In this document: positions 26,613 through 35,685 of the stretch, in pieces | Layout: the number at the start of each line of letters is the position of its first letter | How positions within the stretch are numbered: position 1 is the stretch's first letter | NCBI GenBank assembly: GCA_964442745.1 | Contig: CAYUAI010000026.1 | Coordinates: 1-46,994, forward strand | Length of the DNA: 46,994 nt | Direction of reading: 5' to 3' | DNA from: CAYUAI01 sp964442745 | GTDB taxonomy: Bacteria > Pseudomonadota > Gammaproteobacteria > S012-40 | The notes under the pieces: model-generated | Database searches by the model: none | Seen by the model: the letters and a program-made list of their open reading frames with translations, nothing else | Told to the model about the DNA's origin: nothing | Translations under genes and position numbers: made by a program

Positions 26613-27800
26613 ATGGAAAATGATGATATTGTAATCGTGGCCGCAAAACGCACGGCGATGGGGGCTTTTCAAGGCGCCTTCTTAAACCAATCAGCCACGG
26701 ATCTTGGGGCGGCCGCCATACGAGCAGTACTATACGATGCTAACATTGATCCTCATCGTATTGATGAAGTTTATATGGGCTGTGTGTTATCTGCTGGACT
26801 TGGCCAGGCACCCGCACGACAAGCGGCACTCAAGGGGGGATTAGATCAAGCCACCGCATGTACTGCGATTAATAAAGTTTGTGGCTCGGGGATGAAAGCG
26901 GTGATGATGGCGCATGATATGATTACTGCGGGTAGTGCAAACATCGTCATTGCCGGTGGGATGGAATCCATGTCGAATGCCCCTTATTTACTACCGAAAG
27001 TTCGTGATGGCTTGCGATTGGGACATCATCAAGTGCTTGATCATATGTTTTTTGATGGTTTGGAAAATGCCGAGGATAGGATCTTGATGGGTTGTTTTGC
27101 AGAGCAATGTGCGGACAAATACCAATTTAGCCGTCAACAGCAAGATGCTTATGCCAAGGAATCGGTTAAGCGTGCCATTATGGCGATTGATGGCATGCAT
27201 TTTACGAAAGAAATTACTCCGGTATTAATAAAAACGCGAAATGGTGAAATATCCATAGAGCAAGACGAGCAACCATTCAATTGTAAAATTGAAAAAATAG
27301 CGAAACTCAAGCCTGCGTTCAGAGCAGATAGTGGCACGGTGACGGCGGCCAACTCATCATCGATTTCAGATGGTGCAGCGGCGCTTATGTTAATGGCGGC
27401 GGCCCAAGCTGAAAAATTAGGATTGACGCCATTAGCACGGATCAAAGGTCATGCTAGTCATGCCGGTGTACCCGCTGAATTTACTACCGCTCCAGTCGGG
27501 GCGATTCGGCAGTTGCTTGAAAAAATCAATTGGTCTAACAGCGATGTGGATTTATTTGAAATCAACGAAGCTTTTGCTGTCGTTGCGATGGCTGCAATAC
27601 AGGAATTATCATTGGATGCTAAAAAAGTGAATATTAATGGGGGGGCTTGTGCATTAGGTCATCCCATTGGCGCTTCGGGTGCCCGCTTGATGGTGACATT
27701 AATACATGCTTTGAAAGCGCATAGCTTAACTAAAGGCATTGCTTCGTTATGCATCGGTGGTGGTGAAGCGACGGCGGTGGCAATTGAATTATCTTCCTGA
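26613..27800 (+). CDS. atoB: Acetyl-CoA acetyltransferase (thiolase)
   Basis: Biosynthetic/degradative thiolase. The acyl-accepting Cys90 is in NKVCGSGMKA, His350 in GHPIGASG and Cys380 in SLCIGGGEA, so all catalytic residues are present. The length of 395 residues is standard for AtoB/Acat1-type tetramers. In this setting it can cleave acetoacetyl-CoA from leucine and 2-methylacetoacetyl-CoA from isoleucine, the latter giving the propionyl-CoA used by the downstream prp genes. Substrate breadth is inferred from context. Confidence 0.93.
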   Translation: MENDDIVIVAAKRTAMGAFQGAFLNQSATDLGAAAIRAVLYDANIDPHRIDEVYMGCVLSAGLGQAPARQAALKGGLDQATACTAINKVCGSGMKAVMMAHDMITAGSANIVIAGGMESMSNAPYLLPKVRDGLRLGHHQVLDHMFFDGLENAEDRILMGCFAEQCADKYQFSRQQQDAYAKESVKRAIMAIDGMHFTKEITPVLIKTRNGEISIEQDEQPFNCKIEKIAKLKPAFRADSGTVTAANSSSISDGAAALMLMAAAQAEKLGLTPLARIKGHASHAGVPAEFTTAPVGAIRQLLEKINWSNSDVDLFEINEAFAVVAMAAIQELSLDAKKVNINGGACALGHPIGASGARLMVTLIHALKAHSLTKGIASLCIGGGEATAVAIELSS

Positions 27801-27813
27801 AAAGAGCATAAGT

Positions 27814-29421
27814 ATGGCCGTTATTAAAACCAAAAATGATCCAACCAATCTCAAATTTCGTGAAAATTTTGATTACATGTGTACCCTGGTTGATGATCTA
27901 AAAGACAAGATAAATAAAGTGATGCTTGGTGGTTCAGAAAAAGCCCGAGAGCAACATATTGCACGCGGTAAGTTATTGGCGAGAGATCGTATTGAGCAAT
28001 TGGTTGATGACGATGAAAAATTTCTCGAATTTTCACCGCTGACGGCTTATGGTTTGTATAATAACGATGTGCCTTGCGCGGGTATTATTACCGGTATCGG
28101 TAAAGTTCATAAGCAGGATGTGATGATTGTTGCGAATGATGCGACTGTAAAAGGAGGTACTTATTATCCATTAACGGCGAAAAAACATTTACGCGCTTTG
28201 GAAATGGCGGAACAGAATGGTTTGCCTTGTATTTATTTAGTCGATTCGGGGGGGGCATTTTTGCCCTGTCAGGATGAAGTGTTTCCTGATCGTGATCATT
28301 TTGGTCGAATTTTTTATATGCAAGCGCGTATGTCAGGTAAACAAATTCCTCAAATTGCTGTTGTCATGGGTTCTTGTGTGGCAGGTGGTGCGTATGTACC
28401 AGCGATGTGTGATGAAAGTGTGATTGTCAGAAATCAAGGGACAATTTTTCTGGGTGGTCCACAGTTAGTGAAGGCCGCGACGGGGGAAGTGGCTAAAGTC
28501 GAAGAGTTGGGCGGTGGGGATATGCATAGTCGTATCTCAGGTGTGACCGATCACTTAGTGGAAAGTGACAAAGAAGCCTTAAGCCTAGCTCGCGAAATTA
28601 TTGCTCATATCAATTATCCTCGATTTAATAGCCTGGCTCGAAAAAAAGTCATTGAACCGATGTATCAGGCTGAAGAATTATACGGCATCATTCCCCGTAA
28701 CCCACGTGAACAATATGATGTGCGAGAAATTATTGCACGGATTGTCGATGGTTCAGAATTTCATGAATTTAAGGCACTGTATGGGCAAACTCTGGTCTGC
28801 GGTTTTGCCCATATTATGGGGTATCCGGTGGGTATTCTTGCTAATAATGGTGTATTGTTTTCCGAGTCTGCGTTAAAAGGTGCCCATTTTATTCAAATGT
28901 GTAGTCAACGACAGACGCCTTTGGTTTTTTTGCAAAATATCACCGGGTTTATGATCGGCAAGAATTTTGAGCAAGGCGGTATTGCTAAAGATGGAGCTAA
29001 AATGGTGACGGCCGTCGCGTGTGCTAATGTGCCAAAATTTACTATTATTATCGGTGGTTCCTATGGCGCAGGAAATTACGCCATGTGTGGACGTGCTTAT
29101 GCGCCGCGACAATTATGGATGTGGCCAAATGCACGTATTGCGGTGATGGGCGGGGAAATGGCTGCCTCCGTGCTGAGTTCAGTGAAGCAAGATAGCTTTA
29201 ATAAGCGCGGTGAAAATTGGGATGAGAATGATAAACAAGTCTTTGAGCAAACCATACAAGATCAGTTTGATCGCCAAAGTCATCCGTATTATGCCACGGC
29301 CCGATTATGGGATGAGGGGATCATCGATCCCATTGATACCCGTTTTGTCTTGGGGCGTGGTTTGGCTGCGGCAACGAATGCGCCGATAGAGGATACGCAG
29401 TTTGGTGTATTTCGTATGTAA
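27814..29421 (+). CDS. liuB: Methylcrotonyl-CoA carboxylase beta (carboxyltransferase) subunit
   Basis: Carboxyltransferase half of the biotin-dependent enzyme converting 3-methylcrotonyl-CoA to 3-methylglutaconyl-CoA. The 535-residue length matches MccB. The N-terminal ARGKLLARDRIEQLVD, the YLVDSGGAFLPCQDEVFPD substrate region, CVAGGAYVPAMCDE and the C-terminal GGSYGAGNYAMCGRAY oxyanion-hole motifs are all typical of MccB rather than PccB. ATG 27814 is used. Its obligate partner, the biotin carboxylase/BCCP subunit MccA (liuD), is absent from the operon: the next gene starts after only 166 bases, which hold an inverted repeat. Confidence 0.94.
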   Translation: MAVIKTKNDPTNLKFRENFDYMCTLVDDLKDKINKVMLGGSEKAREQHIARGKLLARDRIEQLVDDDEKFLEFSPLTAYGLYNNDVPCAGIITGIGKVHKQDVMIVANDATVKGGTYYPLTAKKHLRALEMAEQNGLPCIYLVDSGGAFLPCQDEVFPDRDHFGRIFYMQARMSGKQIPQIAVVMGSCVAGGAYVPAMCDESVIVRNQGTIFLGGPQLVKAATGEVAKVEELGGGDMHSRISGVTDHLVESDKEALSLAREIIAHINYPRFNSLARKKVIEPMYQAEELYGIIPRNPREQYDVREIIARIVDGSEFHEFKALYGQTLVCGFAHIMGYPVGILANNGVLFSESALKGAHFIQMCSQRQTPLVFLQNITGFMIGKNFEQGGIAKDGAKMVTAVACANVPKFTIIIGGSYGAGNYAMCGRAYAPRQLWMWPNARIAVMGGEMAASVLSSVKQDSFNKRGENWDENDKQVFEQTIQDQFDRQSHPYYATARLWDEGIIDPIDTRFVLGRGLAAATNAPIEDTQFGVFRM

Positions 29422-29422
29422 T

Positions 29423-29568
29423 AAGCTGTTTTAAAATGTTCGTTGACATCATGCGTTCGCTCTTGCCCATGCTTGGGCTTTGCGATATGAGGATGGTATG
29501 CCTAAAACTGCGCTTTTTTATCTATTTTTATTTGTCTTGCACCCCTCTTAAATATTTTAAAGCAGCTT
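29423..29568. repeat. Possible 146-bp element with 15-bp terminal inverted repeats
   Basis: aagctgttttaaaat (29423-29437) and attttaaagcagctt (29554-29568) are inverted repeats at 14 of 15 positions. They sit exactly at the ends of the liuB-liuC gap. No ORF lies inside. It could be a MITE-like insertion, a deletion scar, or a long-range mRNA stem. Confidence 0.5.
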
Positions 29569-29587
29569 CTAATAAGGAGCACATCTT

Positions 29588-30370
29588 ATGACAAATTCAT
29601 TTTTAATGGCGACAGATGAGCGCGGTGTGGCCACGGTGACACTGCATCGTCCAGGCAAGCACAATGCGTTTGATGACCAACTCATTGAGGGATTAACTCA
29701 TCAATTAAAATCGATTGATGAAGACTCATCTATACAGGTATTGGTATTAACTGGCAGCGGTGAATCATTTTCCAGTGGCGCTGATTTAGCCTGGATGCAG
29801 TCGATGGTCGATTATGATGAAATCACTAATCATCAAGATGCGATGCAACTCGCATCGCTGATGCGAACGCTTCATCAATTAAGCAAGCCCACCATTGCCC
29901 GTGTCAATGGCTCGGCTTTTGGTGGGGCTATCGGTTTAATCGCGTGTTGTGATATGGCGATTGCCAGTGAACAAGCCATGTTTTCTTTTTCAGAAATTAA
30001 ATTAGGCATTGCTCCTGCCGTGATATCGCCTTATGTAATTGCGGCCATTGGTCAGCATCAAGCGAAGCGATTGTTTTTAACTGGCGAATTTTTTTCAGCG
30101 GAGGACGCGCATCGGATGGGTCTGATCAGTCATTGTGTCGCGGATAATGAACTTGACCGTGAGGTTGATAAATATTTGAAGTTGTTACTCAAAGGGGGGC
30201 AACAGGCACAGCGTGCGATTAAAAAGTTTCTGCACACGATTGATCCGATTGATGAGGATGTCACGCAACGTTCTGCGGCATTGATTGCTAAATTGCGGAC
30301 GTCTGAAGAAGGTCAAGAAGGATTAACCGCTTTTATGGAAAAACGACCCCCGACTTGGATAAAACCATAA
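29588..30370 (+). CDS. liuC: Methylglutaconyl-CoA hydratase (enoyl-CoA hydratase family)
   Basis: Crotonase-fold enzyme; by context it hydrates 3-methylglutaconyl-CoA to HMG-CoA. HNAFDDQLI and SSGADLAWMQSM form the CoA and oxyanion-hole regions. NGSAFGGAIGLIACCDMAIA and SEIKLGIAPAVISPYV match the LiuC/AUH subgroup rather than classical short-chain crotonases. 260 residues. A strong AAGGAG at 29575-29580 precedes the ATG, so it has its own good initiation signal after the inverted-repeat spacer. Confidence 0.9.
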   Translation: MTNSFLMATDERGVATVTLHRPGKHNAFDDQLIEGLTHQLKSIDEDSSIQVLVLTGSGESFSSGADLAWMQSMVDYDEITNHQDAMQLASLMRTLHQLSKPTIARVNGSAFGGAIGLIACCDMAIASEQAMFSFSEIKLGIAPAVISPYVIAAIGQHQAKRLFLTGEFFSAEDAHRMGLISHCVADNELDREVDKYLKLLLKGGQQAQRAIKKFLHTIDPIDEDVTQRSAALIAKLRTSEEGQEGLTAFMEKRPPTWIKP

Positions 30371-30397
30371 GTTATCTAGGTCGAGGAAATTTTACGC

Positions 30398-31345
30398 ATG
30401 ACGGCATCAATCAGAGTAAAAGCCATGGCACATAAACAAATAATAATTAAAGAAATGGCCGCCCGCGATGGTTTACAAAATGAATCCAGTAATATCCCGA
30501 CTGAAATAAAAGTCGATTTCATTAATCAACTATCTGACTGTGGCTTGCAGCACATTGAAGTCAGTAGTTTTGTGAATCCTCAGCGAATTCCTCAGTTAGC
30601 GGATGCGGCACAAGTCTTCTCGAAGATTCAGCGGAAATCGGGTGTTCAGTATTCGGCACTGGTGCCTAATGTCGCTGGATTAACTCGTGCAATGGCGGTC
30701 GATGTGGACGCCATTGCCGTTTTCACCGCGGCCTCTGAAATATTTTGTCAGCGAAACATTAATTGCTCCATCGAGCAATCGTTAATTCGATTCACTGCGA
30801 TAATTGATCAAGCACGGCAAACGGGTTTAGCGGTGCGGGCGTATGTGTCTTGTGCATTGGGTTGCCCTTACGAGGGGTATATTTTACCGTCTAAAGTGGC
30901 GTCACTGGCTAAACAATTATTTGATATGGGCTGTGATGAAATCTCATTAGGCGATACCATTGGCGCGGGGACGCCCTGGCATGTGCAACAACTCATCAAT
31001 GAGGTGGCTAAAAAAGTACCGATTGAACATCTTGCCGTTCATTTTCATGATACCCGAGGTCAGGCATTAGCCAATATTGTGGCTTGTTTAAGCTTAGGTA
31101 TTCGGATGATTGACAGTGCGGTATCCGGTTTAGGCGGTTGCCCATATGCAGTTGGAGCCACGGGCAATGTCGCCACCGAAGACGTGTTATATATGCTCCA
31201 TGGTATGGGTTATGAAACAGGCATTGATCTGGAAAAATTAATGATAGCCGGTCAATATATGAGTTCACATCTTAAGCGGAAAAATAACAGCCGGGTTGCG
31301 GTCGCGGGAGTTCCTTATGACTATGAAAACTATAAAATCCCTTAA
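30398..31345 (+). CDS. liuE: Hydroxymethylglutaryl-CoA lyase
   Basis: Cleaves HMG-CoA to acetoacetate and acetyl-CoA, the last leucine-specific step. The TIM-barrel metal enzyme signature starts with EMAARDGLQNES, contains HFHDTRGQALAN (metal ligands), and ends with SAVSGLGGCPYA where Cys248 is the catalytic cysteine. 315 residues. A second ATG at 30425 would remove nine non-conserved residues. Its last 29 bases overlap the next gene. No succinyl-CoA:acetoacetate transferase is in the window to use the acetoacetate. Confidence 0.93.
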   Translation: MTASIRVKAMAHKQIIIKEMAARDGLQNESSNIPTEIKVDFINQLSDCGLQHIEVSSFVNPQRIPQLADAAQVFSKIQRKSGVQYSALVPNVAGLTRAMAVDVDAIAVFTAASEIFCQRNINCSIEQSLIRFTAIIDQARQTGLAVRAYVSCALGCPYEGYILPSKVASLAKQLFDMGCDEISLGDTIGAGTPWHVQQLINEVAKKVPIEHLAVHFHDTRGQALANIVACLSLGIRMIDSAVSGLGGCPYAVGATGNVATEDVLYMLHGMGYETGIDLEKLMIAGQYMSSHLKRKNNSRVAVAGVPYDYENYKIP

Positions 31346-32099
31346 TGAGATAAAAGCCGTCGTCACCGGTGCTGCCTCTGGTTTAGGCTTGGCAACGGCC
31401 AGCTATATCATTAGGCAAGGTGGGCAAGTCGCCTTGCTGGATATCAATAAAACATTACTTGAGCAAGTCGTTAAACCACTGGGTGACAGGGCCATGGTAC
31501 TGACGGCGGATGTCACCAAAGAGGTCGAGGTGGATGTGGCAATTGCTCAAGCTGTTCAGCAATTTGGCAATATTAACCTGGCCGTCAATTGTGCCGGTAT
31601 TGCCCCTTCAAAAAGAGTATTGGGTCGCGATGGTCTGTTATCTTCTGACGCCTTTTCCCAGGTGATCTCGGTCAATTTGATCAGTACCTTTTGCGTATCC
31701 CGAGCGGCAGCCAATGCCATGCAACATAATCCTGCCCAGGAAGATAATGAACGCGGTGTGATCGTGAATACCGCCTCCATTGCTGCGTTTGATGGTCAGA
31801 TTGGACAAGCGGCTTATGCGGCTTCCAAAGGGGGGATCGTCAGTATGACGTTGCCTTTAGCGCGTGAATTTGCGCGTTTTGGTATCCGAGTACTTAGCAT
31901 TGCACCGGGGCTTTTTAAGACACCCTTATTTGATACCTTACCAGCCACCGCAGTGGAAGCGCTTGAGCAAGCGATCCCTTTTCCAAGCCGTTTAGGAGAT
32001 CCGGATGAGTTTGCTGCCTTGGTGTGTCATATTTTCCAAAACACCATGTTAAATGGTGAAACCATTCGTTTAGATGGTGCGTTAAGGATGGGGACATAA
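31317..32099 (+). CDS. HSD10-like short-chain dehydrogenase (3-hydroxyacyl-CoA / 2-methyl-3-hydroxybutyryl-CoA)
   Basis: NAD-dependent SDR of 260 residues. The TGAASGLG cofactor motif is at 17-24, NCAG at 91-94, catalytic Ser154, Tyr167 and Lys171 (AYAASKGG). FDGQIGQAAYAASKGG and VLSIAPGLFKTPLFDTLP are characteristic of 3-hydroxyacyl-CoA dehydrogenase type 2, which performs the penultimate isoleucine step. The ATG at 31317 is chosen because GGGAG at 31306-31310 is correctly spaced; the gene overlaps liuE by 29 bases, so translation is coupled. It supplies 2-methylacetoacetyl-CoA to the thiolase encoded upstream (inference). Confidence 0.88.
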   Translation: MTMKTIKSLNEIKAVVTGAASGLGLATASYIIRQGGQVALLDINKTLLEQVVKPLGDRAMVLTADVTKEVEVDVAIAQAVQQFGNINLAVNCAGIAPSKRVLGRDGLLSSDAFSQVISVNLISTFCVSRAAANAMQHNPAQEDNERGVIVNTASIAAFDGQIGQAAYAASKGGIVSMTLPLAREFARFGIRVLSIAPGLFKTPLFDTLPATAVEALEQAIPFPSRLGDPDEFAALVCHIFQNTMLNGETIRLDGALRMGT

Positions 32100-32117
32100 C
32101 ATGGACTTGTGCGCGAA

Positions 32118-33005
32118 ATGAATAATAATCAACCATCACCCGGTGCAAAATTTCGTCGGGCACTGACGCAAGAAACCCCCTTGCAAATTATGGGGACCAT
32201 CAATGCATTCTGTGCATTATTAGCCGAACGCACCGGCTATCGTGCCATTTATTTATCCGGTGCAGGGGTGGCTAATGCGTCGTATGGTTTACCTGACCTG
32301 GGTTATACTTCGCTGGAAAATGTACTGAAAGAGATAAAGTGTATTACTCAAATAAGCGCGTTGCCGCTCCTCGTTGACGGTGATACGGCTTGGGGAAATC
32401 CGCAGAAAACCGTTTCGGCATTCATTAGCGCCGGGGCGGCCGGTATCCATATCGAAGATCAGGTGGCGTTGAAACGATGCGGCCATCGGCCCGGAAAAGC
32501 ACTGGTTTCAGTGAGTGAAATGCAATCTCGTTTACAAATGGCGGTCGCGGGTCGGGTGGACCCTGAGTTTGTGATAATGGCGCGTACCGATGCGCTGAGC
32601 GTTGAAGGATTTGAGGCGGCGGTGGCGCGAGCACTGGCTTATGTCGAAGCCGGTGCTGACATGATTTTTGCCGAAGCTTTAACAACATTAGCCGAATATA
32701 AACAATTCACCGAAGCCGTTGCTGTGCCGGTACTGGCTAATATTACTGAATTTGGTCAAACGCCGTTATTCACCGTGGCAGAACTCAACGCTGTGGGGGT
32801 GGATATGGTGTTATATCCGTTATCGGCCTTTCGTGCCATGAACGCCGCCGCACTGCATGTCTATCAATCCATTCGTGAACAAGGTACGCAGCAAAACGTA
32901 TTGTCAAGTATGCAAACGCGTTCCGCGCTTTATGAAATTTTGGACTATGAAACATCAGAGCGTGACATTGATGCATTGTTAACCGGACAATCTGATGAAA
33001 AATAA
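32118..33005 (+). CDS. prpB: 2-methylisocitrate lyase PrpB
   Basis: Last step of the methylcitrate cycle: 2-methylisocitrate to pyruvate plus succinate. It belongs to the isocitrate lyase/PEP mutase superfamily, with DGDTAWG (87-93) for Mg binding and the catalytic loop KRCGH (119-123, Cys121). 295 residues. ATG 32118 is used; a GTG three codons earlier is in frame. It follows the SDR by 18 bases, joining propionyl-CoA disposal to the branched-chain operon. The GVANASYGLPDLGY segment is typical of PrpB rather than oxaloacetate hydrolases. Confidence 0.94.
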   Translation: MNNNQPSPGAKFRRALTQETPLQIMGTINAFCALLAERTGYRAIYLSGAGVANASYGLPDLGYTSLENVLKEIKCITQISALPLLVDGDTAWGNPQKTVSAFISAGAAGIHIEDQVALKRCGHRPGKALVSVSEMQSRLQMAVAGRVDPEFVIMARTDALSVEGFEAAVARALAYVEAGADMIFAEALTTLAEYKQFTEAVAVPVLANITEFGQTPLFTVAELNAVGVDMVLYPLSAFRAMNAAALHVYQSIREQGTQQNVLSSMQTRSALYEILDYETSERDIDALLTGQSDEK

Positions 33006-33109
33006 ATGTGGGTGTACCCGCGAGAAGTTATAAATTCACTATTCAACGTTGTATTCTCATCGGTCACGAGTCAGTTTTCCATCAGGAATAAAAACAAGTG
33101 AGGACGCCA

Positions 33110-34234
33110 ATGAATTCAAGCAAAACAGCTGGGCTTTCAAGTGTCGTGGCAGGCAGTACCGCCATATGTACCGTAGGCAAACAGGGAGTTGGCTTAAGTT
33201 ATCGGGGATATGCCATTGAAGACCTGGCGGAACAGGCCAGTTTTGAAGAAGTGGCCTATTTGTTATTATATGGGGAATTACCGAATCAACAACAATTGAA
33301 GCACTATCAAGCAAGGCTGTTGGCTTATCGCACGTTACCCGAAGCATTAAAACAAGTATTGGAAAAACTCCCGAAAACGTCGCACCCCATGGATGTATTA
33401 CGTACCGCGTGTTCGGCACTGGGTTGTTTGGAGCCCGAATTCGAGTGTACCCAACAACACGCAATCGCTGACCGGTTATTGGCTATTTTCCCCGGTATTT
33501 TATTGTATTGGTACCATTTTCATCAGCATGGTACGAGGATAGAAGTACAGACGGAAGAAACATCGTTGGCCGGTCATTTTTTGCACTTATTAAAAGGCAG
33601 GCCACCCTCATCCCTTGAACGAAAAGTAATGGATGTGTCATTGACATTGTATGCCGAACATGAGTTTAATGCCTCGACTTTTGCGGCACGAGTGGCCGCA
33701 TCGACCTTATCTGACATGTATTCTGCCATTACCGCCGCCATTGGCACTTTGCGCGGTCCACTGCATGGTGGAGCGAATGAGGCCGCCATGGCATTGATAC
33801 AGCTATTTTCTTCTGCTGATGAGGTGGAAGCTAAATTAACCACCATGTTAGTGCATAAAGAAAAAATCATGGGGTTTGGTCATCGGGTTTATAAAAACGT
33901 GGATCCGCGCAGTCCGATCATAAAAAAATACTCTCAAGCCTTAGCGAAAAAAATTCACGATAAAACGATTTTTTCCGTTTCAGAAAAAATAGAAACGTGT
34001 ATGTGGCAGCAGAAAAAGCTTTTTCCCAACTTGGATTTTTACAGTGCTTCGGCGTATTATTTTATGAATATTCCCATTGCCTTATATACACCAATTTTTG
34101 TTTGTTCGCGTATTACCGGCTGGGCAGCGCATGTTTTTGAGCAACGGGAAAACAATGCTTTGATTCGGCCCAACGCCGATTACACCGGCCCAGCCAGGCG
34201 TTGTTTTATCACGATTGAACAGCGTCAGGAGTGA
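33110..34234 (+). CDS. prpC: 2-methylcitrate synthase PrpC
   Basis: Condenses propionyl-CoA with oxaloacetate. Type II citrate synthase fold with the catalytic His motifs GPLHGGANEAAM and GFGHRVYKNVDPRS. The short N-terminus and GVGLSYRGYAIEDLAEQA are typical of PrpC/type-II short forms. 374 residues. ATG 33110 follows GAGG with a 6-base spacer; an in-frame GTG at 33098 overlaps that site. The stop overlaps a possible GTG of prpD, and AGGAG just before it serves prpD, so the two are coupled. Confidence 0.94.
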   Translation: MNSSKTAGLSSVVAGSTAICTVGKQGVGLSYRGYAIEDLAEQASFEEVAYLLLYGELPNQQQLKHYQARLLAYRTLPEALKQVLEKLPKTSHPMDVLRTACSALGCLEPEFECTQQHAIADRLLAIFPGILLYWYHFHQHGTRIEVQTEETSLAGHFLHLLKGRPPSSLERKVMDVSLTLYAEHEFNASTFAARVAASTLSDMYSAITAAIGTLRGPLHGGANEAAMALIQLFSSADEVEAKLTTMLVHKEKIMGFGHRVYKNVDPRSPIIKKYSQALAKKIHDKTIFSVSEKIETCMWQQKKLFPNLDFYSASAYYFMNIPIALYTPIFVCSRITGWAAHVFEQRENNALIRPNADYTGPARRCFITIEQRQE

Positions 34235-34239
34235 ATAAC

Positions 34240-35685
34240 ATGTCCGATCTTCGCTCTGCCAAAAGACCTCCTGTCGATACTGTGCTGAACACGATAGCCG
34301 AGTATGCTATTGATGAGCTTAGTATTAGCGATGAAGTCTATGAAACAGCAAAATATTGTTTATTTGATAGTTTGGGTTGTGCTTTGCTCGCCTTGAAGTA
34401 TCCGGCATGCAATAAACTTTTAGGGCCGATTGTCTCGGGGGCTTTGTTGACCCAGGGCGCACGTATTCCTGGAACGCACTATGCGCTTGAGCCTGTACAA
34501 GCGGCATTCAACCTGGGTATCATGATTCGTTGGCTGGATTACAATGATACCTGGTTAGCGGCGGAATGGGGGCATCCTTCTGATAATCTGGGGGGTATTC
34601 TTACGCTGGCCGATTATCTGAGTCGGCAGCGAAAAATGAAAAATAACACGTCAATTAAATTGACAGATGTATTAATCGCCATGATTAAAGCCTATGAAAT
34701 CCAAGGGGTGTTGGCGTTGGACAATAGCTTTAATCGGGTGGGTTTAGACCATGTGATTTTAGTCCGCATCGCGACCACCGCCGTAGCTACTGTGATGCTT
34801 GGCGGAAACAAACAGCAAATCATTAACGCCTTATCGAATGCTTGGCTCGATGGTGGTTCGCTGCGTACCTATCGACATGCGCCTAATACCGGATCACGCA
34901 AAAGCTGGGCAGCCGGGGATGCCACCAGCCGAGGGGTACGGCTTGCATTCATGGCATTAACGGATGAAATGGGATATCCCTCGGCATTAACAGCACCGCA
35001 TTGGGGTTTTGACGCGGTATTATTGGGGGCTAATCCTGTGACCCTAGCCCAGCCAATGGCGAGTTATGTGATGGAGAATATTCTATTTAAAATTGCGTTT
35101 CCTGCCGAGTTTCATGCACAAACGGCGGTAGAAGCCGCTTTGGTATTGCATGCGCAGATCAAAGATCGATTGTCAGATATTGATAAAGTGACGATTGATA
35201 CCCAACAAGCGGGCCGGCGTATTATCGACAAAACAGGACCATTGCAAAATCCGGCGGACCGAGATCATTGTTTACAATATATGGTGGCGGTGGCACTCAT
35301 TTTTGGTCGCCTGACGGCCGATGATTATGAAGAGGATATCGCTCGGGACTCGCGCATCGATCAATTACGCCATAAAATGCAAGTCCAGGAAGTCACTCAA
35401 TATAGTCGTGATTATTTAGATCCAAAACACCGGGCGATTGCCAATGCGGTGCAAGTGTTTTTTAGCGACGGTAGTCAAACAGCGCGTATCGAAGTGAAGT
35501 ATCCCGTTGGTCATCGGATACGGCGAGCGGAGGCGATTCCTTTGTTATTGAATAAGTTTGAAAAAAATATCAGCACGGCATTGACGACACAACAAATCGA
35601 CACCATCATGCCTTACGCCATCGGTGATCAGGCGCTTGAACAACTGGATATTGATGACTTCATGGATATGTTTTGGACACCTTAA
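34240..35685 (+). CDS. prpD: 2-methylcitrate dehydratase PrpD
   Basis: Dehydrates 2-methylcitrate to 2-methyl-cis-aconitate. The MmgE/PrpD family is clear from RWLDYNDTWLAAEWGHPSDNLGG, SRKSWAAGDATSRGVRLA and KIAFPAEFHAQTAVEAA. At 481 residues it is full length. ATG 34240 is 9 bases after AGGAG; a GTG at 34231 inside the prpC stop is the alternative. No acnD/prpF pair is present, consistent with the cofactor-independent PrpD route plus a housekeeping aconitase for the hydration step. Confidence 0.94.
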   Translation: MSDLRSAKRPPVDTVLNTIAEYAIDELSISDEVYETAKYCLFDSLGCALLALKYPACNKLLGPIVSGALLTQGARIPGTHYALEPVQAAFNLGIMIRWLDYNDTWLAAEWGHPSDNLGGILTLADYLSRQRKMKNNTSIKLTDVLIAMIKAYEIQGVLALDNSFNRVGLDHVILVRIATTAVATVMLGGNKQQIINALSNAWLDGGSLRTYRHAPNTGSRKSWAAGDATSRGVRLAFMALTDEMGYPSALTAPHWGFDAVLLGANPVTLAQPMASYVMENILFKIAFPAEFHAQTAVEAALVLHAQIKDRLSDIDKVTIDTQQAGRRIIDKTGPLQNPADRDHCLQYMVAVALIFGRLTADDYEEDIARDSRIDQLRHKMQVQEVTQYSRDYLDPKHRAIANAVQVFFSDGSQTARIEVKYPVGHRIRRAEAIPLLLNKFEKNISTALTTQQIDTIMPYAIGDQALEQLDIDDFMDMFWTP

